Shown here: positions 21,965 to 31,247 of the stretch, piece after piece | Position numbering within the stretch: position 1 is the first letter of the stretch | Layout: each line of letters starts with the position of its first letter | Source: Sphingomonas aerophila | Lineage (GTDB): Bacteria > Pseudomonadota > Alphaproteobacteria > Sphingomonadales > Sphingomonadaceae | DNA: 64,000 nt | Direction of reading: 5' to 3' | NCBI RefSeq assembly: GCF_014199305.1 | Contig: NZ_JACIJK010000006.1 | Location: forward strand, 186,001 to 250,000 | Program-made: the position numbers and the translations under genes | The notes under the pieces: generated by a model | Seen by the model: the letters and a program-made list of their open reading frames with translations, nothing else | Told to the model about the DNA's origin: nothing | Databases searched by the model: none

Positions 21965-23880
21965 GCCCAGATTTCCCGGAGAGCAGCCCGGCGGTCCCGC
22001 GCCACCCGACCGATCAGCGACAACGCGCCCCCGAGGGCGATCAGCGCGCCGCCCAGCCAAATCAATGTCACCCACGGCTTCCACCACAGCCGCAACTGCC
22101 AGCGCCCCTGCCCGTCCGCCGCGCCGAGCACGGTGTAGAGCTGCCCGTCCAGCATGGTACGGATCGCCGTTTCGCTCGTGGTGGTCGGCGGGTTGGCGAA
22201 GAAACGCTGCTGCGGCCTGAGAACCATCGTGTCATCGTCGCGCGTCGCGATCAGCCGCCCTTCAAGCCCGGACCAGTTCTCCCCCAGCACCGGCGCGATC
22301 CCGACCAGCGTCACGCTGAACGGTCCTACCCGCACCGGCTCGCCCGGCCGCACGGCGACCAGCCGCTCGGTCGTGAATGCCGCGTCACAGGCCATGCCGG
22401 CGAGGCTGACGGCGATCCCCAGATGCGCAACCACCATGCCCCATGTGAACATGGGCGTGCGGCGCAGGTTTCGGCCGACCAGCGGCAACACGCTCGCTAC
22501 CGCCAATCCCGCGGACAGCGCGAGCCCGAGCAGCGGCAGCAAGCCGATCCATCCGGCGAGCACGACCAGCCCCGCCCCGCTGAAACACGCCGCGGCGGTC
22601 GGGTAGGTCAGCTGCGCCAGCACCGCCTGCCCGTCATCACGCCGCCAGCGGATCAACGGCCCGGCCGCCATCGCAATCACCAGTGCCAGGGCGATCGGCC
22701 CAGCCGCCTTGTTGAAGAAGGGCGCCCCGATCGACAGCTGCACCCCGAAACCCGCGGCAACCAGCGGGTACAGCGTCCCGATCAGCACGATGCCGAGGAT
22801 GACCGTCAGGAGCAGGTTGTTGAGCACCAGCCCGCCCTCGCGGCTCAGCAGCTCGAACGTCGTACCCTGGCGCACCGTGCCGACCCGCAGGGCGAACAGC
22901 GCAAGCGCGCCGCCGATATAGATCAGCAGCAGCGCCAGGATGAACGCGCCGCGGGTCGGGTCGACCGCAAAGGCATGAACGCTGGTCAGGATGCCCGACC
23001 GGACCAGGAACGTGCCAATCATCGACATGGAAAAGGCTACAACCGCCAGCATCACGGTCCAGGCACGAAGGCCATCGCGCGTCGCCAGCACCGTCACGGA
23101 GTGGAGGAGAGCGGTGGCCGCGAGCCACGGCATCAGTGAGGCGTTCTCGACCGGGTCCCAGAACCACCAGCCGCCCCAGCCAAGCTCGTAATAAGCCCAA
23201 TAGCTGCCTGCTGTGATCCCCAGCGTCAGAAAGATCCAGGCCCCGAGCACCCAGGGCCGCATCGCCTTGGCAAACACTGCCCCCACGTCACGCGTCACCA
23301 ACGCGCCCACCGCGAAGGAAAAGGCGACCGACAGGCCGACATAGCCGATGTACAAGGTCGGCGGATGGAACGCGAGACCGGGGTCCTGCAGCAGCGGGTT
23401 CAGCCCAAGCCCGTCGGCCGGCGCCGGCCACAGCCGCGCAAACGGGTTGGAGGCGATCAACAGAAAGGCATAAAAACCCGCGGCGATCAGCGCCTGCGCG
23501 CCCAACGTTGCTGCCAGCGTCCGCTCCTCCAGCCTGTGCTCCAGCATCGCGACCGCACCGCCGGCGAGCCCCAGGATGGTGACCCAGAGCAGCATGGAGC
23601 CTTCGTGATTACCCCAGGCGCCCGCGATCTTGTAGAGCATGGGCTTGGCTGAGTGGCTGTTTTCGACGACCAGCTTCACCGACATGTCCGACGCGGCGAA
23701 CACCGCGATCAGGCACGCCATCGCCACGCTTGCAAGCAGCCCTTGCGCAACCGCGACACGGCGGATGCCCAGCATGGCCTCCTCCCGCCCCGTTCGCAGA
23801 GCCAGCGCCCCCAGCGCGAACTGGAGGAGGGCAAGCGCCGCGGCAAGCCACAGCGCGACCAGACCGGCTTCGGCGATCAC
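21961..23880 (-). CDS. ccmF: heme lyase subunit CcmF
   Basis: 639 aa, polytopic. GAWGNHEGSMLLWV near the first loops and the WWD signature WGGWWFWDPVENASLMPW are characteristic of CcmF, which ligates heme to apocytochrome c in the periplasm. About 15 hydrophobic segments. The start overlaps the ccmE stop (ATGA), and the stop overlaps ccmG. Confidence 0.96.
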   Translation of the reverse strand: MIAEAGLVALWLAAALALLQFALGALALRTGREEAMLGIRRVAVAQGLLASVAMACLIAVFAASDMSVKLVVENSHSAKPMLYKIAGAWGNHEGSMLLWVTILGLAGGAVAMLEHRLEERTLAATLGAQALIAAGFYAFLLIASNPFARLWPAPADGLGLNPLLQDPGLAFHPPTLYIGYVGLSVAFSFAVGALVTRDVGAVFAKAMRPWVLGAWIFLTLGITAGSYWAYYELGWGGWWFWDPVENASLMPWLAATALLHSVTVLATRDGLRAWTVMLAVVAFSMSMIGTFLVRSGILTSVHAFAVDPTRGAFILALLLIYIGGALALFALRVGTVRQGTTFELLSREGGLVLNNLLLTVILGIVLIGTLYPLVAAGFGVQLSIGAPFFNKAAGPIALALVIAMAAGPLIRWRRDDGQAVLAQLTYPTAAACFSGAGLVVLAGWIGLLPLLGLALSAGLAVASVLPLVGRNLRRTPMFTWGMVVAHLGIAVSLAGMACDAAFTTERLVAVRPGEPVRVGPFSVTLVGIAPVLGENWSGLEGRLIATRDDDTMVLRPQQRFFANPPTTTSETAIRTMLDGQLYTVLGAADGQGRWQLRLWWKPWVTLIWLGGALIALGGALSLIGRVARDRRAALREIWA

Positions 23881-24311
23881 TGCTTCAGCGTCCGGGTTTC
23901 GTGCATCTTGCCCGCCAGCTCAGGCGGCATGTACTTTTCGTCATGCTTGGCGAGCAGATTGGTCGCGACGAACCGGCCGTCGGGCTGGAAACGGCCCTCC
24001 GCCACCACGCCCGACCGCTCGCGAAACAGGTCCGGGACGATGCCGGCAAAGGTCACGGGCGTCGTCGCCTGCCCGTCCGTTACGGTGAAGCGCACGGTGA
24101 CGCCGTCATGTGCCCGTGCGATCGACCCCGCCTCTACCATCCCGCCCAGCCGCACGTCGCGCCCCAGCGGCAACCCGCTACGCCGCACGTCGGATGGTGC
24201 GTAGAAGAACGCCGCCTGGTCACGCAGCGCCGACATGGCGAGCAGCGCCGCCGCGACCACCGCAGCGAGGGCCAGGAGGACAAGCACCAGCCGCTGGTTC
24301 TTGGCCGTCAT
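23877..24311 (-). CDS. ccmE: heme chaperone CcmE
   Basis: 144 aa. N-terminal TM anchor (LVLVLLALAAVVAAALL), an OB-fold beta-barrel (VRLGGMVEAGSI..VRFTVTDG..GIVPDLFRE), and heme-binding H123 in LLAKHDEKYMPPE with Y127. It carries heme from CcmC to CcmF in the periplasm. Overlaps ccmD by 4 bp. Confidence 0.96.
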   Translation of the reverse strand: MTAKNQRLVLVLLALAAVVAAALLAMSALRDQAAFFYAPSDVRRSGLPLGRDVRLGGMVEAGSIARAHDGVTVRFTVTDGQATTPVTFAGIVPDLFRERSGVVAEGRFQPDGRFVATNLLAKHDEKYMPPELAGKMHETRTLKQ

Positions 24312-24412
24312 TTCTCGGCCCGCCTCATGGCAAGGTAGCTGGCCAGCGCGAGCGCCCCCGCCCCGCCCAGGACCACGAGATAGGCCGCGATCACGAAAAC
24401 CCACTGGTTCAT
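24308..24412 (-). CDS. ccmD: CcmD small membrane protein
   Basis: 34 aa, below usual gene-calling size. MNQWVFVIAAYLVVLGGAGA continues into one TM helix and ends YLAMRRAEK. The Y near the start of the helix and the basic tail are typical of CcmD, which helps release holo-CcmE from CcmC. Placed between ccmC and ccmE with ATGA overlaps on both sides. Confidence 0.88.
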   Translation of the reverse strand: MNQWVFVIAAYLVVLGGAGALALASYLAMRRAEK

Positions 24413-25134
24413 GCGCGCGCCATCCGCCGCAGCCGCGCCTCGGTCTTGATGCGGCCGAGCAGCGCCCGCATCCGCATCAGCACCACGCCCGCGAAGAAAA
24501 GGGTGAAGCCGACCAGCGTGATCGGCAGCGGCCACAGGATCGAACGGTCGATCGTGGACCCGGTCAGCCCGATCGACTGGCCCTGGTGCAGCGTGTTCCA
24601 CCACACCACCGAATAACGGATGACGGGCAGCAACGCCGATCCCGCGATGCCGAACACCGCAGGCACCCGGCCATCTCCGCCCCGTTCCGCATCGGCACGG
24701 GCCAGCGCCATGTAACCGCAGTACACGAAGAATAGCAGCAGCATGGACGTCAGCCGTCCGTCCCACTGCCACCAGGTGCCCCAGGTCGGTCGCCCCCAGA
24801 TGGATCCGCTGATCAGGCATAATGCTGCAAAGGTCGCCCCCGCCGGCGCGATCGCGCGCGCGGCGATGTTGGCCAGCGGATGCCGCCAGACGAGATAAGC
24901 GACGCTGGACAGTGCGATCCCGCTCCATCCGCCCATCCCCAGCCACGCGGTCGGCACATGCAGGTACATGATGCGCACCGTGTCGCCCTGCAGGTAGTCG
25001 GGCGGCGTCAGCGCCAGCCCGGCCCAGGTTCCGATCGCGACCAGCGCTATCCCTGCCCAGACGAGCAGCGGGGTCAGCGGCCGGGCGATCCGGAGAAAGC
25101 GCGTCGGATTGGCAAGGGCATGGAGCGAAGGCAC
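24409..25134 (-). CDS. ccmC: heme exporter/handling protein CcmC
   Basis: 241 aa, six TM helices. RIMYLHVPTAWLGMGG holds a conserved periplasmic His, and WGRPTWGTWWQWDGRLTSML is the WWD motif that binds heme for transfer to CcmE; HQGQSI carries the second His. Starts with GTG at 25134. First gene of the ccmC-D-E-F-G-H-I run; ccmA and ccmB are not in the window. Confidence 0.95.
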   Translation of the reverse strand: MPSLHALANPTRFLRIARPLTPLLVWAGIALVAIGTWAGLALTPPDYLQGDTVRIMYLHVPTAWLGMGGWSGIALSSVAYLVWRHPLANIAARAIAPAGATFAALCLISGSIWGRPTWGTWWQWDGRLTSMLLLFFVYCGYMALARADAERGGDGRVPAVFGIAGSALLPVIRYSVVWWNTLHQGQSIGLTGSTIDRSILWPLPITLVGFTLFFAGVVLMRMRALLGRIKTEARLRRMARA

Positions 25135-25235
25135 AGGTCTGGTGGCTCAGATAAGCGTTTTCCGGCCGCGCGTCACCCCGCTCCGGCGGTCGGACAGCGA
25201 TGACGGCGAGCTTTCGTGGCCCGCCGCCTGCCGGG

Positions 25236-26288
25236 TCAGCCGCGGCCGATCAGCCGCTGCGCGATACGGTCGGCAACCTCGGCTGCGGGCTGGCCGGTAC
25301 GCTCGCTCTCGTCCCACACCTGTTCCAGCCGCTCGGGGATGCGGCTGATCCGCGCCATCACCTCGGCCTCGTCGCCCTGGCCCAGATATTCGAGCCCGAC
25401 ATTGATGATCCCGCCCGCGTTGATGACGTAATCGGGCGCGTAGAGGATGCCGGCCTCATGCAGGCGCGCATAGTCGGCGCGGGTCGCGAGCTGGTTGTTC
25501 GCACCGCCCGCCACGATCTTCGCGCCGAGTGTCGGGATCGACTGTTCGGTCAGGATCGCGCCCAGGGCATTGGGGCTGACGATGTCGGCCACGGTCGATA
25601 GGATCGCGTCGGCTGCGACCGCGGTCCCGCCGAGTTCGGCCGCCAGCGCCTGGGCACGGTCGGCGTTCACGTCTGCCAGCGTCAGCACCGCGCCGTCCTT
25701 GGCCAGCAACCGGGCAAGGCCGCCGCCGACCGAGCCGACTCCCTGGATCGCCACCCGCACGCCAGCCATGGCATCGGTGCCGAGCCCCCGCTTCGCAGCG
25801 GCCTTGACGCCCAGATACACGCCATGCGCCGTATAAGGGCCAGGATCGCCGCCCGCCGCACCGCTCGCGACCGGCAGGCCGGAGACATAGCGTGTTTCTT
25901 CAGCGATCACCTTCATGCGCGCTTCGGACATGCCGACATCCTCGGCGGTGACATAGCGACCGTTGAGTGATTCGACCGCGCGGCCGAATGCCCGCAACTG
26001 CTCCTCGGTGATGGTCGCGCCCGGGCGATCGGCGAGCACCACGCCCTTGCCGCCGCCCAATTCCAGCCCTGCCATCGCATTCTTGTAGCTCATGCCACGC
26101 GACAGGCGCAGCGCGTCGGTGATCGCGCCGTCGGTGCTGCCGTAATTCCAGAACCGGACACCACCCGCGGCCGGCCCCAGCGCGGTGGAATGCACCGCCA
26201 CAATGGCCTGCAGCCCGGACGCATTGTCCGTGAACAGGTGCACGCCCTCGTGCTCGTCGAAGTCGGGGAAGCCCCAGTCGGCGCTCAT
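25236..26288 (-). CDS. Leu/Phe/Val dehydrogenase family (Glu dehydrogenase superfamily)
   Basis: 350 aa. AGGVRFWNYGS, the substrate-binding GLELGGGKGVVLAD with the catalytic lysine, YVTAEDVGMS and the Rossmann loop AIQGVGSVGGGLARLLA match leucine/phenylalanine dehydrogenases, which oxidatively deaminate branched or aromatic amino acids with NAD. Exact substrate cannot be read. ATG 26288 follows AAGGAC; the longer frame upstream runs through tRNA-His and is not used. Confidence 0.9.
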   Translation of the reverse strand: MSADWGFPDFDEHEGVHLFTDNASGLQAIVAVHSTALGPAAGGVRFWNYGSTDGAITDALRLSRGMSYKNAMAGLELGGGKGVVLADRPGATITEEQLRAFGRAVESLNGRYVTAEDVGMSEARMKVIAEETRYVSGLPVASGAAGGDPGPYTAHGVYLGVKAAAKRGLGTDAMAGVRVAIQGVGSVGGGLARLLAKDGAVLTLADVNADRAQALAAELGGTAVAADAILSTVADIVSPNALGAILTEQSIPTLGAKIVAGGANNQLATRADYARLHEAGILYAPDYVINAGGIINVGLEYLGQGDEAEVMARISRIPERLEQVWDESERTGQPAAEVADRIAQRLIGRG

Positions 26289-26348
26289 GATCGTCCTTCG
26301 GTGGGGCGCGGACTGGCCGGCGCCTGAACCAGCGAGTGCTGGCAAAAG

Positions 26349-26426
26349 TGGGGCGACCGACGGGACTTGAACCCGCGACCCTCGGTACCACAAACCGATG
26401 CTCTAACCAACTGAGCTACGATCGCC
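26349..26426 (-). tRNA. tRNA-His (GTG anticodon)
   Basis: 78 nt including the extra 5' G(-1) opposite C73 and an encoded CCA. Anticodon loop TTGTGGT with stem TCGGT/ACCGA; D arm GCTC/GAGC; T arm GCGGG TTCAAGT CCCGT. The G(-1) identity element confirms His. Confidence 0.95.
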
Positions 26427-26473
26427 GCGAAGGTCCGAGCCCCTACGAGCAGGTCCGCCACGCGTCAAGGCAA

Positions 26474-27196
26474 TCAGAAGCGTCCCTCGATCGAAAGACG
26501 ATGGCCGGCGCTGGTGGGGGCAAATCCCGCCAGCTCCAGCTTCTGTGCAGCTTCGGGGTCTGTGGGCCTCACCAGGAAGGTCGCGGCATAGGTCCCGGCA
26601 GCCATGACGCGCAGGGTCACGCTTTCCGTGCCCGCACTGCTGGTCAACGGCAGCAGTAGCGCTTCACCATCGCACCGCGCGGTGCCGGTCAGCGTTGCGG
26701 GAAGCGCGATCCCTGCCGCCGCCGTCGTGAGTGACACGCTGACCCGTCCCTCCGCATCGTGGCACGCGCCATCAACAAAGTGCGCGCTGACCGCATCAAG
26801 ATCGAATCGGGTCACGGGCAGCGGCGCGAACAGGTTGCCGGTCGCAAGCGATGCGGTCGCGTCGTCGATCCCGGTACGGTGCCGGCTGACAGTCACCGCG
26901 CCGTGAAAGGGACGAACCGCATCTTCGTGCCCGTCCAGTTCAATGCGAGCGCGCCCGATCAGCAGCGGCCAGGGAGACAAATGTGCCTTCAGGTCCCCCA
27001 GCGCGAGTTGGCCCAGATGCGCATCGGTCAGCGAGCCCGCCCAAACGCTGCCATCCGCGGTTCGTGCCGTCAGCCCTGCATCATCCGCGCCGAACCACCC
27101 GAGCGCAAGGCGAAGCGGCAGGAACAGGAACAAGGCAGCGGCGAACATCGCACCGCCGAGCGCCGCCGGCCCGGTCCGCAGGCGCACCCGCCTCAT
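26474..27196 (-). CDS. gspN: type II secretion protein GspN
   Basis: 240 aa. One N-terminal TM (AAALFLFLPLRLALGWF), then periplasmic beta-rich sequence (GSVWAGSLTDAHLGQLALG..LSPWPLL), the usual start of GspN, an accessory inner-membrane component. The ATG at 27196 overlaps the gspM stop (ATGA). Last gene of the gsp operon; tRNA-His follows. Confidence 0.85.
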   Translation of the reverse strand: MRRVRLRTGPAALGGAMFAAALFLFLPLRLALGWFGADDAGLTARTADGSVWAGSLTDAHLGQLALGDLKAHLSPWPLLIGRARIELDGHEDAVRPFHGAVTVSRHRTGIDDATASLATGNLFAPLPVTRFDLDAVSAHFVDGACHDAEGRVSVSLTTAAAGIALPATLTGTARCDGEALLLPLTSSAGTESVTLRVMAAGTYAATFLVRPTDPEAAQKLELAGFAPTSAGHRLSIEGRF

Positions 27197-27669
27197 CGAC
27201 CTTGCGTCCCGATCACCAGGTCGACAGCCACCGTACGATCCCCATTGTCGGTCAGCCGCGCGCCCTGGACCAGCAATCCCTGCCGCTCCAATCGCGCCAG
27301 CCACGGCACGATCGCTGCCGGCCTGGCTGATGTCAGCGTCACGTGAATCCGGTCGGGAGCTTGCTCGTCCAGGTTGGTCAACTGAAAGCCTGCCGCATCC
27401 GCGCGGGCCCGCACCGCGTCCGCCAGGGTGCCGGTGAGCGCCCGCCCGCGCAGGGCCTGCGCCGACCGCACGGCCGCGACGGCGGCGCGGGTTTCACCCA
27501 GCCGGGTCACCGCATCCACCTGCCGCGACTGCGCGCTCGACAGGGCATCGCCCACCGGGCGGATGATGCCGGCCCAGATGATCGTCACCGCCGCCAACGC
27601 GACCATGATCAGCAGCAGCCGCTTTTCCCTCAGCGATCGACCGGAATACCAGGTGACCACGCCGTTCAT
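27193..27669 (-). CDS. gspM: type II secretion protein GspM
   Basis: 158 aa. N-terminal YSGRSLREKRLLLIM and a TM helix (LLIMVALAAVTIIWAGII), then a periplasmic coiled segment and ferredoxin-like domain (TNLDEQAPDRIHVTLTSA, LARLERQGLLVQGARL). GspM pairs with GspL on the inner-membrane platform. ATGA overlaps on both sides. Confidence 0.9.
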   Translation of the reverse strand: MNGVVTWYSGRSLREKRLLLIMVALAAVTIIWAGIIRPVGDALSSAQSRQVDAVTRLGETRAAVAAVRSAQALRGRALTGTLADAVRARADAAGFQLTNLDEQAPDRIHVTLTSARPAAIVPWLARLERQGLLVQGARLTDNGDRTVAVDLVIGTQGR

Positions 27670-28745
27670 GGTGCCCTTACCGTCATTTCGCCCGACACCC
27701 GCCCGCCGGCCGAGGTAAAGGTGCTGGCCGTAACGGCAAAGCCCGCTGCCTCCAGCGCCCGCTTGACGTCGGTCGGCCCGGCCTCGCTGCTCGTCGCGAG
27801 GGACACGCGCAAGCTGCCGTCGGGTTCGAACGTCATGGCCGTCAACTCGGCCCCCTGCTGCGCACGCACAGCGGCGAACACGGCTGCGGCGGTGGCGCTG
27901 AAACCGCGGCCGGGTCCGCGCAGCCGGGTCAAGCGCTCGTCGAGCTGGCGCGCCGGATCGGTAACGGTTTCGCCCCGGGCCAGCCCGGTTCGGGCAAGCG
28001 CGTCCGCCTGCGCTTCCGCCGCGTCGGCCGCCAGGTTGAGGCGGATGATGCGAGCGACGTCGATGGCGAAGGTGAGCAACAGGGCCACGCCCGCCAGCAC
28101 GGCCAGTCGCCGCACGAGCCGCCAGTCGATGGCCGGCCGGCGACGCCGTGCGAACGGGCCCTGACGCAGGTCCAGCGGCGGGCTGGCCGCTGCGGCGGCG
28201 AGCGACGCGCCGAGCAGGTCGCGATCGATCGTCGTCGGGGCCACCCCGCCGGTGACGAGTTCGGTCAACCGCGCCTCATCCGCAAAGCCGCTCGCGTGCC
28301 CCCGCACCAGGCCGCGACCCCCCACCTCCGCGCGAACAAAGCCCTCCTCAGGCCTGGGCACCAGCAACGGCGCCGGCACTACCGCGTCAGGGTCGATGCC
28401 CAGCGCCGCAAGGCGGGACAGCCAGTCGCGCATCCGCTCTGCTGCCACCACGGCGATCGCGCGGCTGGCGCCGTCCTCCGCCCCCGCGACTGCCACATGT
28501 AACTCGCTGACTGGCGATGCCGCAGCCTCGGACACCAGCACCCGTGCGGCGGCAGCGGCCTGGGCGAGTGAACGGCTGGGCAGATCGGCCCAATGCAGCG
28601 TCACGTCCTCGGCTGGGGCGACCGCGACGACGCCGTCGTCGAAGTCGGGAATGCCCTCCCCCTCACCCGCGGGCTTGCCCTCGGCGAAGCGCAGCCAGCG
28701 CCAATCGTCGGCGCCATCGCCGGGAAGGAAGAGAAGCGTTGTCAT
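27666..28745 (-). CDS. gspL: type II secretion protein GspL
   Basis: 359 aa. A cytoplasmic actin-like domain (TTLLFLPGDGADDWRWLRF..., VAVAPAEDVTLHWADLPSRS), one TM (LAVLAGVALLLTFAIDVARI) and a periplasmic GspL_C ferredoxin-like end (LTAMTFEPDGSLRVSL). It links the ATPase GspE to the membrane platform. ATG 28745 has a GGGGAGGGG Shine-Dalgarno. Confidence 0.9.
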   Translation of the reverse strand: MTTLLFLPGDGADDWRWLRFAEGKPAGEGEGIPDFDDGVVAVAPAEDVTLHWADLPSRSLAQAAAAARVLVSEAAASPVSELHVAVAGAEDGASRAIAVVAAERMRDWLSRLAALGIDPDAVVPAPLLVPRPEEGFVRAEVGGRGLVRGHASGFADEARLTELVTGGVAPTTIDRDLLGASLAAAAASPPLDLRQGPFARRRRPAIDWRLVRRLAVLAGVALLLTFAIDVARIIRLNLAADAAEAQADALARTGLARGETVTDPARQLDERLTRLRGPGRGFSATAAAVFAAVRAQQGAELTAMTFEPDGSLRVSLATSSEAGPTDVKRALEAAGFAVTASTFTSAGGRVSGEMTVRAP

Positions 28746-29734
28746 GTCCCCTCCCCCCATTGCCGTGAGACGAGCTGCGCGGGAAGCCTGTTCGCATCAA
28801 CAAGTGCGCGTTCGTGCCGCTCGGCCCCGGGAACCGTGACATCAATGGTCAGCGCGAACCAGCTTGTCGTCACCGCCAGCGGCCCGGTGCTGTTCAGCCC
28901 TGCCACGACGCCCGCCTGATTGGCCTGGTTCTGGAACGCGCCGATGTCCGCCCACCCCTGGGGCGGCCGCCGCAACAACAGTTGGCGCGCGAGGTCCACC
29001 GGCATCGAGTCCGGATATTGCATCGCCAGCAGCGGCGCCTGCTCGGGCAGCAGCGTGTCGACATTGATCCGCGTCGCCTCCGCCCGTGGGAGTGTGCAGA
29101 TCCAGGGCTGAAGTTGCCGGAACAGATCGGGCGTGACGCCCGCAACCGCGCGCAATTCACTCCGGTCCGCCATCAGCGTACCGCCCGTGCGGTACGGCGT
29201 CGCGAGCGAGAGATAGGTCGCGTCCTCCCCACCGTTCGCCTGCTGGTCGGCATCGGTGTCGATCCAGTCGGCGGCCCCTGCCGCCACCTGCTCCGCCAGA
29301 TGGGGCGCGATGCCGATCAGGCGCATCAGCCGGGCGAACTGCTCACGCGCGGGACCGTAGCTCGTGTAGGTGCCGGCCTCACCCGACGATACTAGGCTGT
29401 TCAGGTTGAAGCAGTTGCCGCCATCGGTGATGCGCGCCACCGCGACCCCGCCGCCCGGCAGCGGCAGGCCGAACGGCCGCCCGCTCCAGCCGCCGGCCAG
29501 CGTGACGCGGCTGCGGCCCTGCCCCAACAGCGTATCGACCCGCGTCAGCGCCAGCGTTTCGGCCGCGCGCGCATAGCCTTCTGCGGCCTGCCCGGCGGCG
29601 GCATTGGCGGCCAGGCGCGTGGTCAACGTCAATCGCTCAAGGGCACCGGCCGCGATCACCGCGATGACTGCGACCAGCATCAGCACGGTCAACAACGCCG
29701 CGCCCCGTTCTGCCTGGCGTGGCTCAGGGCGCAT
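28742..29734 (-). CDS. gspK: type II secretion minor pseudopilin GspK
   Basis: 330 aa. Prepilin-like start ERGAALLTVLMLVAVIAVIA, with G before a hydrophobic helix, then the long alpha-domain typical of GspK (LNSLV..., LMRLIGIAPHLAEQVAAGAADWIDTDADQ). GspK caps the pseudopilus tip with GspI and GspJ. Overlaps gspJ by 11 bp and gspL by 4. Confidence 0.92.
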   Translation of the reverse strand: MRPEPRQAERGAALLTVLMLVAVIAVIAAGALERLTLTTRLAANAAAGQAAEGYARAAETLALTRVDTLLGQGRSRVTLAGGWSGRPFGLPLPGGGVAVARITDGGNCFNLNSLVSSGEAGTYTSYGPAREQFARLMRLIGIAPHLAEQVAAGAADWIDTDADQQANGGEDATYLSLATPYRTGGTLMADRSELRAVAGVTPDLFRQLQPWICTLPRAEATRINVDTLLPEQAPLLAMQYPDSMPVDLARQLLLRRPPQGWADIGAFQNQANQAGVVAGLNSTGPLAVTTSWFALTIDVTVPGAERHERALVDANRLPAQLVSRQWGEGT

Positions 29735-30341
29735 CGACCACGATCCCGTTCGGACGATAACCGGTGCCGACCGGCATCAGCGCGCGAAAGGCGACGCCAT
29801 CGCGCCTGACCAGCGAAAGTTCGGCGGCGTCGGGCAAAGGTTGGTCGAGCCGCCCCTCCCATCGCTCGCTCCATGCGCCCGAAAAGCGGTAGCGCAGCGA
29901 CAGCGACTTCAGGCCTGTCATCAACACCGCTGGGGCCAACGGCTCCGCCCCGTCCAGCTGCGGAAAGGCGATCCGCTGGAGCGACCCGTCGACCAACTGA
30001 TAGCCGAGCTTCTGCAACGTCGGCCGGCCAACATCGTCCAGGTTGCTCCACCCGCCGCGCACCAGCTGCATCCCGACAACCTCGCCGGTAAAGGCGGGGC
30101 GAACATTGCCCGCCTGATCGCGAGTCTGCCGGTTCACCGCCTGGGCGAGGTCCGCGCCCATGATCGAAACGGTCCGCTGCAGCGCCGCCGCTTGATCCAG
30201 CCGCGCCCCACCGGCTGCGCCCGCGCGGACGCTGAAGGCGAGCACGCCGACCCCGGCGACCGCGATCATGGAGAATACCATCAGCGCGATCATCACCTCG
30301 ACCAGCGTAAAGCCGGCCTGGCCGCGTGGACGGGAACTCAC
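29724..30341 (-). CDS. gspJ: type II secretion minor pseudopilin GspJ
   Basis: 205 aa. Prepilin cleavage motif QAGFTLVEVMIALMVFSMIA near the start, then LDQAAALQRTVSIMGADLAQ and LSLRYRFSGAWSERWEG as in GspJ. Part of the pseudopilus tip complex. ATGA overlap with gspI. Confidence 0.92.
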   Translation of the reverse strand: MSSRPRGQAGFTLVEVMIALMVFSMIAVAGVGVLAFSVRAGAAGGARLDQAAALQRTVSIMGADLAQAVNRQTRDQAGNVRPAFTGEVVGMQLVRGGWSNLDDVGRPTLQKLGYQLVDGSLQRIAFPQLDGAEPLAPAVLMTGLKSLSLRYRFSGAWSERWEGRLDQPLPDAAELSLVRRDGVAFRALMPVGTGYRPNGIVVDAP

Positions 30342-30775
30342 GACGACCCTCCCGGCGCGGGGGATGTCGCCACCGGGACGGGAGCGACGGGCGCCGGGGG
30401 CCGGATCAATGTGGCACGGGCACGAACCACGCCGGTCGTGTCGGCAACCGCCACGTCCACCCGCAACACCTGCGTGTTGCCGGTCGGCGCCACCGTGCGG
30501 GTCCAGCGCCAGACCCGCCCGCCATTGCGCTGCTGCCCGGCTGCGGTGCCGAGCGTCGGCGGACGTACATCGCCGACCGCTTCCTCCGCCACGCCGCGCG
30601 CGACCAGGTTCGCGGCCATGGCCCCGTCCACGGCGGCGATCCCGCGCATGGTGCTCGTTTCCAGCCGTACCAGCGTCAGCACCGCCAGACTGAACACCGC
30701 CAGCGCCACCATGATCTCTATCAGGGTGAACCCGCGCTCATCTGCGCTTCCCGTCGAGGGCCCGAAATCAGGCAC
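30338..30775 (-). CDS. gspI: type II secretion minor pseudopilin GspI
   Basis: 145 aa from the GTG at 30775, which overlaps the end of gspH by 8 bp. Prepilin motif DERGFTLIEIMVALAVFSLA, then LETSTMRGIAAVDGAMAANLVARGVAEE, the GspI core. The longer frame to 30877 lies antisense-like within gspH and is not used. Confidence 0.9.
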   Translation of the reverse strand: MPDFGPSTGSADERGFTLIEIMVALAVFSLAVLTLVRLETSTMRGIAAVDGAMAANLVARGVAEEAVGDVRPPTLGTAAGQQRNGGRVWRWTRTVAPTGNTQVLRVDVAVADTTGVVRARATLIRPPAPVAPVPVATSPAPGGSS

Positions 30776-31220
30776 CGACCCGCGCGGTCCCGTCCGCCTC
30801 GATCCGCACGCTCGCCTGGGCGCCGCGGCGTTGCAGGCGCAGGTCGAGCGGCCGATCCGCCAGCCCGGTCGTGTCAAAGATCACCCGCACGCGTCCGGAG
30901 TCATCGCCCAGCACCGCGCGGGTGCCCTCCTTCCACCGCTCGATCCGCAGCGGCTTGGCCGCCATCGGCACCCAGCGGCCGCCAGTCCGCTCGTCAAAGC
31001 CATAGCCGCCGGGGGTCACCCACAAGGATACCGGGCGCGACGTCACGATCGCCTGGTCGTGCGCCGCCTGGGCGCGGGTGGCGAACCGGGCCGCTTCGTC
31101 CGCCACACGCCCCTGCGGATCGGGCATGACCCACACGACCACGGCCGCCGACAGCGCGATCACGGTGATCGTCACCATGAGCTCCACCAGCGTGAAGCCG
31201 TGCTCGGCGGAGCGATTCAT
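30768..31220 (-). CDS. gspH: type II secretion minor pseudopilin GspH
   Basis: 150 aa. Prepilin motif EHGFTLVELMVTITVIALSA, then RFATRAQAAHDQAIVTSRPVSLWVTPGGYGFD typical of GspH, which links the tip to the GspG filament. Separated from gspG by 27 bp. Confidence 0.92.
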   Translation of the reverse strand: MNRSAEHGFTLVELMVTITVIALSAAVVVWVMPDPQGRVADEAARFATRAQAAHDQAIVTSRPVSLWVTPGGYGFDERTGGRWVPMAAKPLRIERWKEGTRAVLGDDSGRVRVIFDTTGLADRPLDLRLQRRGAQASVRIEADGTARVGA

Positions 31221-31247
31221 TGATTCAGGCCCGCGCCCGTTCAGCCC

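Noticed and set aside
29604..31223. 539-aa plus-strand frame across the gsp pseudopilin genes
   Set aside because: Antisense shadow of gspG-K, which have clear prepilin motifs; the composition is Arg/Pro-rich and matches nothing.
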